Origin: Neodiprion pinetum
Lineage: Eukaryota; Arthropoda; Insecta; Hymenoptera; Diprionidae
Assembly: GCF_021155775.2 (NCBI RefSeq)
Contig: NC_060234.1
Span: 3,782,001 to 3,846,000, forward strand
Length of the DNA stretch: 64,000 bases
Direction: 5' to 3'
The notes below the pieces were generated by a model. It did no database searches, was not told where the DNA came from, and saw nothing but the letters and a program-made list of their open reading frames with translations. The stretch's first letter is position 1. Every line of letters starts with the position of its first letter. This document shows, piece after piece, positions 24,996-39,800 of the stretch. Both the position numbers and the translations under genes were made by a program.

Positions 24996-25980
24996 GGGTG
25001 CGGGTGACGAATCAGAAAAACCAAAAATCAGAATGGTCAGAATTCCGGACATAGATATATCGATAATTCACAATCGCGAAAGAACGAAGCGGTGAGTCTT
25101 CGTTAGGCCAGAAATAATGGAAATAGAATATAAAAGTATCGAAGTTTGAAGTTTTAGAATTTATAATACACAACTGGTGAAAATTCCGAAAGTCCATTAG
25201 CAGAATCAGGCAAACACAAACAAATAATCTTCGGATGGATCGTAAAGTAGAATTTTCGTCTACTCGAATTCATAAGTGCGAAGGATCAAGAATCCGAGTA
25301 GTAATTGCATAGAAGGCTCGGAATACAGAATTGCAGCATGTCGGAATCGTCGGAATGAAGAATCGCAATATATCGGCAGAGTCGATAACTCATATCGTAT
25401 TAGAAGCCAAGAAATATAAGATTACGATATCCAGAGTCGTATTCAATCTTTTAATGAGACAAAAATATTGCAGATGAAAAGATACGCCCGATGCAACTAA
25501 GAATTTCTTTGATTCTGTATAAAAAACATTTTGCGAGTCAAAATAGATTAGTCGGTTACTTTCGGAATACCGATCTTTCCGAATTTTACGATTCCGAATA
25601 ACGACCCTTCTACGTTCCGGATATCTGTTTTCCGCCGTTTCTGGATGATCAAGTTCCAACTTTTATTTTTATAATATTTGGACATTTGAGAATACGAAGC
25701 TTTCTACAAATTCGTTCTCTGAAACATTGACTCTGTACATTATTAAATTCTGCATCTCTGAATTCTCGGATTAACGTTTTCCGAAGCAAGTGGGTTCGGA
25801 TAGTAATAAAAACTCTACTAAATACATTTTAGGTAAACCGCAACCTTTTATTCGGCACCATTCGGGACTTAAAATTTCTGATAGTATCTGTTCTCTCATA
25901 TTTGTTATTGGAGATTATTAACTTTCTGAACTCTGGTCATTCTGATCTTTGGTTTTTCTGATTTCTTACGCGCACCTGGT
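24996..25980. mobile_element. Large foldback built of degenerate GGAAT/ATTCC-type units
   Basis: Outer arms (24996-25047 and 25926-25980) share GGTGCGGGTGACGAATCAGA versus the reverse complement of TCTGATTTCTTACGCGCACC, and AAAACCAAAAATCAGAATGG. The interior alternates short GAATCGGAA-type words, with complementary words dominating the right half. The texture resembles 52436-52970. Confidence 0.6.
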
Positions 25981-27529
25981 GAAATGGGGGGAAGGGAGAA
26001 ACATAGGGGAGAGGAAATATGACGTCGTGAAGAGAAGACGATTTGCGGTATGATAAACAGATTCGGTTCAGAGTGACACGTGTCTCGTCCGCTGGAGGCG
26101 GAAGTGGGATTTTATACTCTGTCTTCGTTTTTTCGTATTCTTCTTCTCGCAGAAGGGGCGAGAAATGGCAGCCGGCTTCCGAACACCGTGCAAACTATGA
26201 TATATTACGTGCATAATGTAACGACGAGAAGATTGTAAGCGGGGTGAATCGTTCGCGTCGGGGACGATGAATTTCATCCCCGAATACATCGCATCTCGTT
26301 GCAAAAAACTCGCGAGCCAATGTCTATGGTTGGATGAAAATTGGTATGTTTGATTATTTTTATTACGAGGTAATCGTGCATCGAGTACTTGTTTATCAAA
26401 TTACTGTACTTCAAAGCCGGAAAAATCCATTGTAAAATTCAAAAGTAGAAGGTATCGGAATTGTGCGACCAAATGCTTAAAATTAGATATCGATGCTTCT
26501 ATAAAATTCCTAAAAGTTGAGTAGATTTTTTCGATATCAATTTACGATAGGTCATTTAAATCGGAAGATTATTTTCTAAAAAATCATTGGAACAAATTTT
26601 CTTTCATTTTAACAGTAAATTAAAACACTGATATTTATCGACCATAATCCGTGTCGATACAATGTTGTAAAATTGAATATTCAACGATGTCGACGTGAAA
26701 AGATGAATCGTTTCACTGAATTCGAAGCAAATAATCCTCCGGATAAAATAAACCATTTGTAAAAAAATTCAACACAAATATCCTAGATTTGAAACGAAGT
26801 ATCGTCACCCAACCTTTTTTTGACATGTCATGTTTGATAATCCTGTTACTGCGCATTTTTCATCAGAAGACTTCGTCTTGTCAGAAAAAAAAAAAAACGT
26901 AGAGTCACTCGAACGATATTTCGAAAAAACTTTCCTCGGTGGTAAAAAGCTCCTCACACGATTCGAAAATGCATCAACAATAAAACGTATATTTGGTTAA
27001 CATGCTACGCCATAAATGGTCTGAAATCACGCGAATTGTTTTCGAAATAACCATAAAAATCATGTCCGCGATGCGGATAGAAACGTGTACACATACCTTG
27101 AGTCTGTTCTGCGCACCTGACTCCAGCCGAGAGTGAAGAAAGCAGAGTTGAAAATCCGAGATCACTTTCTGCACCAAAAGCACACCGACACAAATTGCAC
27201 AGCTTCCGCACTCGTGGTTTTTCACGATCGAATGAAACTTCGCGATGCTCTTCGGACGACCGAGACAACAGTAAACAAGTTCGACGAAACTCTCACCTTC
27301 GGTCGCCCAAAAACAGTCAACACTTATAACTCGAGGTTCTCCGCGTGTGTTTCTCGGCCGACCGAATCCGCAATACTGATCAAATTACGAGTTTGACTTA
27401 TCGTAGATTGAAAGTTCCGATTTTGACCGCTCGTTGCGCTCGTGTCGAAATTGACGTTGCGAAATTTTATATCATGCGGCAGCCGAGGAATCAGGGAAAG
27501 CTTTTAACTGTGATTAATGTAAGATCGTT

Positions 27530-27586
27530 CACTGAGAAGAAATTTCATTTGTTACAGTAACTAGAAAAATTGAGTAAAACAGGTAT
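27530..27586. mobile_element. MITE, CACTGAGAAAAATTT family, truncated copy 2
   Basis: Begins CACTGAGAAGAAATTTC and continues with the shared body CATTTGTTACAGTAACTAGA and AGTAAAACAG, then ends near a poly-A run. The right end is missing. Confidence 0.65.
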
Positions 27587-30500
27587 CGTTAAAAAAAAAA
27601 AACGTTCTACTAAAATTTTCTCATAATCATACAGCTATAAATTTATACCGATGAAAAAATTTCACCGCTTTATAAATCATCGGAGAAATAATTTGATGCG
27701 ACGAATTCTCTCGGTAGGTGAATTTTTTTTTTTTTTTTTTTTTTTTTTTTGCACAACGATAATCGAGACCATTTTTCGTTCGTTTTCGAAAATGTTTACG
27801 CGTGTTCCTTCGCTGATCGACAGGATCAGAGACGAAATGATATCAGCTGGACGAAACGCAGAGGTGAAAGCAAAAAAAACAAAAAAAAAAAAAAAAAAAT
27901 AATAAAATAACGTTGCGATCTTATCAGCGAGAGTCGTAAAGTCGCAAAAATGAGGAGAAATACGGTTTGATATTCCCGAGGGATTCCGAAGGGGGAAAAT
28001 AAGGGAATGGACGGGAATCGGCGGCTTACAGGCTGTGAAGGTGAAGCAGCAAAGCTTACCGTTGATAAATATTTTCCCGGCGCAAACACGCCGGCAATCA
28101 CCTGACCCCGCAGTGACGCCATCATTTACGAGACGAGGAGGAGAGCTGGACGCATATAAGCCCGCAGCACGGCTTGTATTTGCTAACCATGCGAAATCGC
28201 TAATTTGACAAGAACCTGTTGTTTGCTTCGACATGCCACGCATTGTTACCTTTTCACCCTGGAGGAACGGCTATTGATTATCGGTCTGGCTCTGGTGTCG
28301 TGAAATCAAGATTTACTCTGCTCGGAGTGTACACAGAGAGTCACATTCGGTCGTCTTTCTTGATTCGTCGAAAACACAGGTTAACGAGAACGAGAAAAAA
28401 AGAAAAGTATCGAGTTTCTGTTTACATATGTAAAATTTTATTTAAGTTATTAGTCGATGGCTGTGACCAAAAGGTTCCGGGACTTATTTATCAACTTTAT
28501 AAGTAAAAATTCAATAATTTGGTTATTATCCCGTGTACGGAATAAAAATTTGTTTATTTAAATATAGACTCGGATGATAAAAAAAATAAAATTAAAAAAT
28601 TTAAAAAAATCAGACCGCTAACCATTCAGATTCTTCGTCTCTGATCTCCGATAGCGATTTGGCTGATTTAATAGGCAGCACGCGTATCACGTTACGTATC
28701 CAAATAAGCATTAGCTACGGAACTGATCGAGTTTTGATCCCGGGATCAGGGGACTTAGTAGGCGTGTAGCGTAGCCGAACAGGGTTGAGCAAACCAGAAC
28801 TGCTGAGCAAATATATAATTTAACAATCCAGCGGATCTCCGAGGAATTCGTCGCTAAATCACGTCGTATCGCTTGCACTGCACCGAAAGACGAGAAAAAG
28901 AAAAGCAGGAATCGATTTACCTTCAATTTTCCTCGGCATATCAACGCGAATCAAATGTTTCTCAATAAGTTACATCGAACGTGACGTAGACAATGATCTG
29001 TAGAATAAAGGGAACGAAATTAATTTCCTCGGCGTTGAATGCTCGAGAAAAATGAACACAATCGTAAATTCAAATTGAAGTCAATGTTGAGATAAGATGA
29101 TCGAAGAATTTTTTCCAAACATCTCCGCATCAGTTTTCCGACGAAAAACACATTAAACTTTATTTAAACTGGGAGTTTCCAAGCTCGGCACAATTCGGTG
29201 CATCGAGATGGAAAACGAAAAACGGTTGGAATGAAAGTGTTATATTTTTTCCAACAATTTTTTGTTGGGATGGGAGGCGAATTAAAAACTTTACGTGTAA
29301 GAAACGATCTTTAGAGGTTTTCCGTTTCCCGGTGAAGAAACTTTTTAGAAACTTCTGTCACTAAGCCGCCAGGCGTAGATAAGCGTGACGTGTTCGAAAC
29401 TATTAGACTGCCTTTCGCAGCTCTGCGGCTCTGAGCTAGCTGAGAACTAACGTGCAGCAAGTCTGGGCCACACTTTGCAACCTCATTTGCTGTAGCCCTG
29501 CAGTTAACAAGTTGAACGGCGTCTACAACTCGGAAATAAGTACCAAGGGACACCTAAGGCTGCACACCACACCTTCTACGGAAGTGCCGCGAGTACTGTG
29601 AAGAAAAACGATGGAAACGAGGTTGCGGGGAAAAGGATTGCCGCGAATAAAGGCATCTTGTTATTCAATATTGTCCTGTTGTTTTGTCATTTTCAATGGT
29701 TGTTTAGTAACAAAAGGAAATATATCAAACAATTTTCTATTCTCGTACTGAAAATCTACTGAACATGGTTCGACGTTTATCGTCCGAGCCGATTCCAGAA
29801 AAATTAAAAGAAAAATTGAGCATTCTAACTATTTCGATTATAGATAATTGTTGAATCGAAAAAATCCATTAGTTTGGCAAATGCCGAGCCGATAGGAATT
29901 ATTATTAGATAGTACATGCAAAATAAGAAAAATTATTCCCGTAAAAAACTATTTAAAAAATAAAAAAAATCAATTCTCCACTCTGAATTATGGCTCAAAA
30001 TGTTTGTTTTGGGATCCAGAAATTATGTGAATTTTTGTATAAAAATAAAAACTGGCGTTTTTTTTTAGGGCCATAAAAGGGCTTGTAACATTTTTTAAAA
30101 AAGAATGGTTGGGACGAAAAAACTGAAAAAAATGGTGAGTGCTTTTTTTAGGTTGTGAAATCATATAAAAAATAATGAAGCAAATCGGCGGGGTCAGGGA
30201 AAATGTCCTCTCAGTTGGCATGGAATACCTCATATATATATATGTATATCTTTTGTGTTACTTGGGGTGTCACAAGTTATAAACATAAATTGGCATATAA
30301 AATTACACGCATACGTAAACAAAATGATTCAATCATCAATTTCATGATCCATCATTCTGATTTATTCATTGTTTTCAAATGTCTAACGTTTAAATTGTGA
30401 AGTGTAAACTGTATTTCCTTTCGTTTATCGTTTGTTCTCGTTTGAATTTGAAATCGTATCTCTGTACTTCATTTATTTACCAAAGTTTTCTTGACAACAA

Positions 30501-30587
30501 CGTAGCTTTTACATGTGCGTTGCGCAGATCATCAGCGCAAGGTGTTAAAATGATAGTGATCCGTCCGTTGGGTAGTGATGAGCGAAC

Positions 30588-30773
30588 GCTGAGAAAAATT
30601 TCATTTGTTACAGTAACTAGAAAAATTCAGTAAAACAGATCCTAGACTTTCTGGTAACAGCTGGAAGACTAATTTTCATTTTCTACCTAGAACAATATTT
30701 TTCGATTGTGGTAAAAAATGAAAATTTTTAAGGACTGAACGGTAACCGGAACCAAAAGTTTTTCTCAGTGTAC
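30588..30773. mobile_element. MITE, CACTGAGAAAAATTT family, copy 3
   Basis: 186 bp from GCTGAGAAAAATTTC to AAGTTTTTCTCAGTGTA, giving clear terminal inverted repeats. The body is collinear with copy 1. Confidence 0.75.
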
Positions 30774-33700
30774 CTTCCTTGGGTTTCGGAGATCAATCGA
30801 CCGATTTTCTTCGTACGTGGATGTTGTTGGTTTACCTACGCTGATTATCCACTAAATATGAATACCAAGTGATCGACCCTTTAAGTCAAATTCTATTCAA
30901 TCACTGTTTCGATTTCAAGCAGGTATACTTAAATAATTACATATTGAAATTGATAATTGATCAAGCGAGCTTGGTATAAAAGTGTCTGTAAAACTGGTCT
31001 CTGGAAATTACGAAGTATTTGACCTAGCGATAACACGAAAATCACTGCAAGTTCTGTTTTCCTGAATTAATGCAAGTCAATATTGATCCATAATGGGGAA
31101 TATTTTTGAATAAAAATTCTGATTTCATGGCATATCTAAGCTTGAACGTTATTTGTACTATTATTCTTGCATTCGATTAAGTGAGACAGGTGATTGTTTG
31201 AAAAAATTTACTTCTTTACTACGTTTTTGAATAATTGTTTCGTCTTATCAAATGACGAAAGAAATTTATTCTGCCTAAGGTTTGTCTTCGCAATCGAGAA
31301 GGCGGTATAACTTTTTTTTTTATATTCTGCTACTTAAAATATACGAACGTTTTTCCATAGAACGAGGTAGAATGGAGTTCCATTGTACAAGCGGTACAGG
31401 GTATTTAAGCTACGCAACTCGTTTCGAGATCAAATTGCGTTCCGAGCCTTGTTTAGTCTTCAATGAATATCGAGGCTTCGATTTTTCGAATGATTCGCTA
31501 CTTGATAATTGAAGCAGGTAAAAAAAAACAAAATTAAAAAAAAAAAAGCACAGTCAGACGCTGAGGCGTTTTTTTCTTTTACAGCAGTGAAAAATACCAA
31601 TCTAAATAAAATATTCAGATATAATTTTCACACGATTTCTAATTTTTTATCTGTGGAATCAGAAATGAGGGGCAAAATTGAATAGAAGGAAGAGAAAAAA
31701 AAAAAAAAATTGACCGAAACAACAATTAAAATCCATCGTTGTCAGATCGGTGAGATAAGGTTTCGCTGTCAGTAGCGCTTTACGCGTGTTCATCCGAACG
31801 CAACGGTCTTTTTTCCGTCGACAAACTGATCGAGGGTGGGGAAATTGGATTGTGCTTCAAACACCCTTTCCATTCGTCGGTCCGAAGCCACAGAAAGGGT
31901 TGAAGTAACGTCGTTCTGGATTCCGCATGTCTGACAAGGGTCTAAATTGACCAGCTGCGAGAGGGCGACTCCTCGAATCAAACGGGATGTAATTACGAAC
32001 GGTTAAAAGGGTTGTTCCTCGTCTTCTTTGAGATAAAAACAAAATATCTTCGTACGATATAAAAAGCCTACGTGTTTGACGTTCAAATATAAATGGTCCA
32101 TGGGTTAAACACGTAACGGTAACAGGGGCTGAAAAACCACCCCACGTGAATTGAAATTTCCCGTCACAAGCGAGTCAATTTTTAACCATTTTTTTGAAAC
32201 TTGCGCAAAAGTGTTTTTGGCCCACGTTATTCTTTATGAAAAAACGAAAAAAAGTTACTCGATGTATCCGGGAAATGGAATTTACAAGGTTGCGAGGTTT
32301 TTTCATCCCCCGTTGCCGAAATGGGTAGAAAAAAATAAAAATAAAAAATAACGTTGCCGTTCCAGGGTTAATTATTCATCAATTCTGTCACACGCGGTTG
32401 AAAAAAGTACATAGATAGATTTGTAACGCTACTTTGATTTTTCGACCAGAGACATACCGAAAAATGCACAACGAGTTCGAATTCACTTTTCAATCGACTT
32501 ATCAAAAAGAATCAGACTAGAATCCCTTCTTAGTCTTTTCTTACTCGGCCCTCGTCACTCGAATCGATTACCGTGGCTCCTGCCACCTGTTCCACGTGGG
32601 TCACCCTCGACTTGTTATACAAGCTCTAAAATAAGCATCGGCTTAAGTTTTAGATTGCGTTCCAAGTGTGTCGGTGATACCAGCGAGAAAATCGTTCCCT
32701 AACAGCGTCTGCAGCAGGTGTTTACAGAGTCCTTTGATTGTTTAGTATTCCATGACAGTGATAGCCATCACTTTCCCACCCTCCCGTTTCTTTTCTGCGA
32801 TATAAGAACGTTGTTCAACGAAAAACATGTAAATTATTATGTACACAAAGTTTCTAGAGAGAAAGATTGTTCGAGATTCTCAAGACGATTCTCGAGAGCT
32901 TTTTTCAAATCAGACATTGCGTGGAAAAAAATTACACACGATGAAAATGATGGGAAAAAGATTACGGATCAAATCGCGTCTCGGATGTTTGGGCCGGACA
33001 TTATATGATATGAAAGCCGGACGGTGGTTTATACCGGATAAAATTCAGCGCAGGCCATCAAAACCTAATCGGAGGTATCAACTTTCACCCAATTCCCAAG
33101 CCTTCTGCCACTCAATCTTGTTCGCCGGAAAGCTACCACTGACAACTTACATCCAACCGACGCGACGGGAAGTTCGGAGTAATTAAGACTCGATCTCGAA
33201 GCTATTATATATCCGTTTATCGTCGAGGGTCTTGAGCCTGTAGACAACGGCTCAAGACGTTATAAAAAACACTGAAGAATTCGTACAAAGGTGCGAAACT
33301 CGATGCTTAACTTACCCCGAGATGCTTTCGGAACCGAATCATCGGTCTGCGAAATCGACTCTCCATAACGTCCTGCTTTAGGGACTTTAGGATCGAGGCT
33401 TTCCCGGGAATCGCAAAGTCCTAGAAATATTATGAACGAAAAGTTAACGCGCAGGAAGTTACGCAAAGTTTCAACTGTGCATCGCCTCCATCTGCATCAC
33501 AGATGCTGACGAAATGCAACAGCGGTTCGGCCCAGTTTTCAGTTTGATTCGTTTCTCGAGTTACTTTTTCAACCCGAGGCGAATCGATGCACTGAAATAT
33601 AGCGAGTCAAGTTTCGTCTCTTATTCAGTTGCCTGTATTCAAAAACTATCGCCAGATTCAAATCCAACGGTACTTAATGCATGTGGGATATAGACTTGCA

Positions 33701-33820
33701 AACTTCAATTTTTCGAGTATAAGAGGAAAATGTGATATATTTTTACGGATTATTTTCAAACAGACATAAAGATTCCAAACATTTTTTCTTTTCAAACGTA
33801 AAACATGGATTTGGAATTTT

Positions 33821-33846
33821 CTTTCTTTCTTTCTTTCTTTCTTTTT
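33821..33846 (+). repeat. (TTTC)n microsatellite
   Basis: Short perfect CTTT/TTTC array. Confidence 0.85.
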
Positions 33847-36800
33847 CGCTAGTGCTACAGTTTTTTAGTTCTCTTATCGCCTGTGTTTTAGACAGCACGT
33901 TGGCTACCTTGCGGCAAAAAATTTGGGGAAAAAAGTGTTTTATCCAGCTCAGAGAGTTAACGTTCATTCGAATTCATCCCCGGGATGAAATTTCCATAAG
34001 TATCCGTGCCTGCATGCCATCCTATAATTCGCTTTCAACCGCTAAGGGTTTTTCAAGCTCCGATATGAGGTGGCGCAGTTATTTTATGCGGAACTGCCGG
34101 TGTGTGCAGTTTAGTGAATCCCGTTTCGCAGAACACTTCGTATTTTTTTCCGGGATACACAGGGGGCGGAGCGAATAACCGATTCAACGATATTTTCCCA
34201 CCTACGCATTGTACCGCATGCTTCACACCGCAGTGACAGCCGGCGAACATTTTTCACTCGTTTAAATCAGGGACGGAAATTTATCGAGCGTATGAAAGGG
34301 CCACAAATTTTTTCACCGTTACTGCAAGCTTCCCCTGCATCACCATCTAACAATAGTACAAAATTCTTGCTTCATCATTGATCGGCCTGTTCTCAAATTC
34401 GGATGGTACAGTTTTCACTTTGTTTTGTTTTTATTTTTGTTTTGTTCTTTCAATTTTTTTCTCACAGTTTGAAACCAGTGAAGAGAATATCGTAGGAATG
34501 ATTAGCTGATTATTTTTCCAACAGTGAGAATCACTGGGTGAAGCTTTCCGTTTCCTCTCATTTCTTACATTCTCTTCTTCCTCGACTTAGGGTAAGATAT
34601 TTTTTACCAGAAATCCACACAACGAGAGTCCTAATGCGACTAAGTTGAGCCCCAAGAGCTCAGAAACCCAAATAAAACATCGTAGCATCAGCCGTTCGTT
34701 AAGTAAGACACGAAGATTTCTTCCTTTTTCTACCGTATCCCTCGAATCCTCGACTCGATTGACCAGGTCTTACCATTCGCTTCTTGTGCAGTTCGCAACT
34801 GTACGGAACCATGTTGCCGAAAAGAGGCAAGTAGAGAGCTTCGATAAATCGAGGGGTGTCCGATGGATCGGTACAGCTGGAATGGGAAGTCCGATAGTCT
34901 GGAATCGAGCAGCAGGGTGATATTTGAGAAGCGTGAGTAAAGAAGTAGTGCAGAACGGTGGGCTCAGTGTTATTGACCAGACATTTGAAGTGCCTGGCCA
35001 CAACCGGACTCCATGTGGTCATTCCGTGGAAGCATGATCATCCCAAGGTGGTGGTGAACTCCCTTCGGAAAAGCTTTCAGCGTCCATGAATATTCAAGTT
35101 GGCAAGGGGCGGTTAAGGTTCCAGCAGCGCAACGGGATGGCGATGGATTGCATTGATGTTCTTTCGTGGCAATTCGCCGGGTATTCAAACCCTCGACTCT
35201 TTCTAATCTTATCGAACGGTCAATACGGTCCGTTTGTTCGCTCCCACTAAACTCACTCGCTCTCACACGGACAGTAGAATTTCTCATTGTCGAGTCACGA
35301 TGTGTCTCAGATTTAGCTGATAGAACAGTACCCCAAATTTTGGTTTAGAAACGCAAGCATGAGATGTTTACCCTCTTTGTTTCGGCGACTTGTTCTACGT
35401 GCTGATTCGTGGCTGACGCTTTCTCATTGTTCACTTCATCAAGTGCCCGGTTCAAACGTGTTTACTTTTCTCACGGTTCACTTGTTCAGTCGTCATTGAC
35501 GGAAAAGTTTTTCCACCGCAAAAGCTTGCCTTTCGAAAAGCAGGAACTTGGTTGAATCATCTTATCCGGTACAGACGACCACCGCGATAATATACTCGGC
35601 TTCTGGAGCTTCGGTCAACTCCGAGATCTTCCTGAAAGTTAAAACACTCGCTAATTTGAGCGCACAGATTTTTCCTCGTGGAATATATACTCAGTGAGCT
35701 TTTATTTTTCTCCGTTGGCCGTGTGAGAAGTTGTTTTTCCTGATTTATTTAAGTAACCTCAAACCTGCGGCCAAGAGTTGTCAAGTGTTGGAATGTCCAA
35801 AAATATATCGTAGAGGAAGAGTTCGAGACTCGAAGATCTTCTTTCATCCGTCCAAGCATGTGACACAATACGAAAGTTTGCAAGGTCTTCTTCATCATCA
35901 CCAGTGAAAGGGTTGTATTCACGGGGATTTCGTTAACAGCACGTTTGGCGCTCGAGTAGGCTTGAGAGCGTGAGACCACTGTATCGATTTCACGGGGTTA
36001 AAACAGACTTCCACCCCTTGATACGTGATACGAGAGAGTTGATCCCGACTTCTGAATGCGAAACACTCGCGGCGAAAAGTCCACGTTCAGCTTTTAAATT
36101 CATTGCTTTTATTTGAAAAGGTAGTCAAACAGCGCAACTCTTACTTTCAATGCTTTCTTTCATATTTTTTCTTTCTTACTCTCGATTTCGCAATGACGTC
36201 ACTGCGTGAGGACTCGGACCGTAATCGAGTCGAGTGAAAGGCCTGGTAGAAATTTAACGAGAACTAATTACTCTGGACAATTACAACGTCTTTTGCCAGC
36301 ATATTTGACGCGAGTACTTAACAAGTGTCCTAACTACGTCTCACGGAAGTTGTTTGGCAATGGTTGAGCTGGGATTTGCAGAACCAAGTCAATTGTGGTT
36401 ACTTCAAGACGGCAGTGTTTCGTAATTTCTGGTTCAACCATGCCTCCAAAGTTTCGTGGAAAAAAAAAAAAAATATTAAACAGTGTAAAGTGCTCAACTT
36501 GGAAGGTTGTAATCGCGTCCTCAACGACTTGAAATGTCACCTTCCAAGCAGAAGGTGTCCACTTCTGTGGAGAGAAGTTCCCGATTTCAAAATACTCACG
36601 ATCATAATGGAAATCCAACTAAGTGGTCTTAGGAAGCCCAGGGAGGAAATAGACCTGTCCTAGTTTGATCGACTGGCTTAGAGGCTGGTTTTGGCGCGCG
36701 ATTTTATCGAGGAAAATTGATCTGTCACCACGCGGAAGTCGATCTGCGAACAGCGACGGTATATCGGATCCCGGGATCTTCCGCAGTTAGTAAGTTTACA

Positions 36801-39800
36801 GCGCAGCTTGAACCGTGCAGGACCGAATTGCCCATCGAAAGCAATGCATTATGATTGACGAAGGACGAGGACTTTTTAATGGAAGCAATTCCACAGCGAT
36901 CATCAGAGCAGGTTGTGGCAACTGGCGACAGAAGGTGGTGAGCTCTTTTTCGCTGAGACCTGTTTCTGATGTGAATTGGCTTGTCACATAATTCAGAAAT
37001 TGAAAATTTGCAGATATGAGTTGAAAAAAAGCTGCGGCATTAACAGCGATTGAGCTTCAGCAGACCTGCTCGATTCCAGTCAAAAAACCAATAGCACCAA
37101 GCCGTCCGAAAATTGTGTGTGTCTCCCGACCCTTGAAGATGAAGCTATGGGTGTCGGTGTCTGTTTCCATCCGCCTCAAGCCCCCAGAGAATGCGACGAC
37201 GTTTGACAGGGATCCTGGGAACACTTTACGGAGCGGTGGTTTCGTCGGCTCACTCACATTTCGTAAATACTTCCGTCGGATTATGACATGTGTCAGGAAC
37301 CAAGAAGCGCTTGAGTCTAGCTGATACAGAGATACTGTAAGACTTTGCTCGACTTGACAGTGTTACAACATCGCGCGTACCTTTTTCAGTACACGGCTGT
37401 CAATGGCAGAGTCAGCGGGCGTGCGATGAACGCTCATAACTCAGGATTAAACCAGGGCCATTTTAGCCGAGAAGCTAATCCCCAGGGAAAACTACATCGT
37501 TCAATCGAGAAAATTATTACAACTATCGCCCTGTCTGAAACTCGATCCAAGTCTCTCAGACAAATTTTGGCTTACCGTGTCTCATTTCGTCACGGAAGCC
37601 GAGAGTGATCGTCGTGTTTAGGTTCGGAAGGAGCCAGCATTCATCCTCGATCGCTTTATCTGCTCTGCCAACTTCAGTGAAGTACAATTAGGTAAGTTGT
37701 ACTACCACTTTCAGCGGCTTAGGGAGTCGGCAACTCTCCGCTGTCCCGCTGCCTGCAGATCAGCACCAACGATTAATCCCCGTTCTTGTTTCATTTCTTT
37801 TACTCTCGACATCCCAAAACTTTTAACGAGAGGTTTGGATCATGATTATAATATCTGGTATAAATAAATACCTATCAATATTTACTGCTCGTTACTCAAT
37901 GCTTCACGCCTTATGCACTTATGATAAACCCAAAATCATTCATTCAATGCAGTGCATGAAAGGTAAATACGCGTAATTCATGCGACAATTTTGGCGATGG
38001 TCGGTGTTTGCCCATCATAATGCCACTGATTTCGTTCATACAGAGCCAGCTGATTCACCGACGAGCACAGTTCAACGCATTATTGTTGTAGGACAGGTCA
38101 CTAAACTTCTTTATTATATCGGAAGCCGTGCCGGACGTGAATAGGCCCTGAAATTTCTCTCTGCAATATACAGTGACCATAAAGCGATGGCATGCGATTC
38201 CCGTCTAATCCATCAATCATCCATCACCGCTATCCATGAAATTGGCAATTATCTATGAACGCTTGTGCGCTTCTCTATGTTCGTCGATCTTGATCGCTGC
38301 GTAATCCATGATGGGAAAGAGCCTGCTGAATTTGACATTCCTTTTATTCGGCACCTCCAAACATCACGCTACGATCCTGACTCCAACGGGTATAAATGTT
38401 TCCATGTCTGAACTGTAAAGGCTTAACGCGATACGCACTTTTCGTAAGGATGCTTCTGATGCTCCAAGGTTCTTAGAACCAGGAATCCGAATGCTGTTTT
38501 CATGATACCACCCGAAGAATAGCCGGGGCTGTTTCTATATCACGTTTCCATGTTCGTTCGCCCGGCAGTGGGAGGTTCCAGAGTGTGTTTCCCGGGCGCA
38601 CGACCCAGGGGAATCTTTTGGGGGATTCATTCCAGTAGATGTTAGGGCTCAGAACGACTCTGGACCCTCGGATATCGGGTTGGCTTTAAATTGGGGTTTC
38701 AGATAGGTGGTGCTTATACTGTCCTTGAATATTACACTCCGGTGCGATTTAACCGGATAAATCGTAATCCCCGTAGCGGGGTGATTTAAAACGGTTAAAG
38801 CGATCCTCCCCGCTCGGAATTCCTGTCGAACATTCGATCGCCGCTGCGAAATGATTTTTTCAAAACTACGAAATTACTGCTCCCGGCTCTAATTCTACGA
38901 CTCCCAATAAATGGAAAGCCATTAATACACCTTCGAGTTGCAATATGTTAATGGCGAATTACAGTTTGTACGTTAATTCTCGCCTGCTGCACCGCTATAT
39001 ATCACATGTCCACTTCGGATAGATATCAATTGAAAACGAGTCAGGTGTGCAGTCGAATTGGGTATATCGGCGTTATCTATACCCGCACATTCGGTGCTGC
39101 AGATATCACCAGATCGAATCTTGAGCCGTATACTTTACCATAAGAGTCTGATTTTGTTTCGGTAATTAGCAGCGAGGGATGAGAGAAATCGGTCGTGCTT
39201 CGCATGTACCTTAAATCTACAAGGCACAGAAAAAAAGAAGAAGCAGAAGGGAGCCTCTCTAACGTGCCTATCGAAAATCGATTTGCATCACACGTACACC
39301 GCAAGCTCACGTCTGATGAGAATATAAATGAGGAATCTCTCCCTAGTTAAATGGCATCTCGGTATGCCGTTCAAAATGTCAACAGTCTCCACGTGACTTG
39401 TCCACCTTGAAGAAAAAAGAGGAAAATAGATAAGCCACCCACGGTTTGATGTATATTCGGGCGTTCCAAGAAGAGTCAAACTCACTTCGGCGTCCAGCTC
39501 ACCGTATCTTCGATTTATTCTTGACATCGCTGAACAACTGCAGAACACCGTGAGAGAAACGTTTTGAAACGTTGTGATGGTTTTCTTCGCATTGGTATGA
39601 AGTCATTTCTGGGATTGAACTTGCATTCGACTTCCAGGTTCCATTAAACCAAGAAACTGATCTTCAGGTGACATTATCACGGATTCGTACGACTTCAGAT
39701 ACTCCAGTTTAGCGTCGGAGATGCGTTGAGTTGACATTCACTACTCCGTGCATGTATCTACTTGGCAGCCCGTTACGCGGAAGAGTGAATGTCACTATAA

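Larger units (their letters stand above)
24801..33000. other. Intergenic DNA with repeats, no gene recognised
   Basis: It contains a large foldback (24996-25980), two copies of the CACTGAGAAAAAT MITE (27530-27586, 30588-30773) and long A/T runs at about 27727-27750 and 27879-27900. The 188-codon minus frame at 27677-28243 is built partly from those homopolymers. I see no splice-supported exon. Confidence 0.4.

Noticed and set aside
27677..28243. 188-codon minus-strand open frame
   Set aside because: Much of it is translated poly-A/poly-T (runs of Lys or Phe), and the rest shows no family motif or start context.
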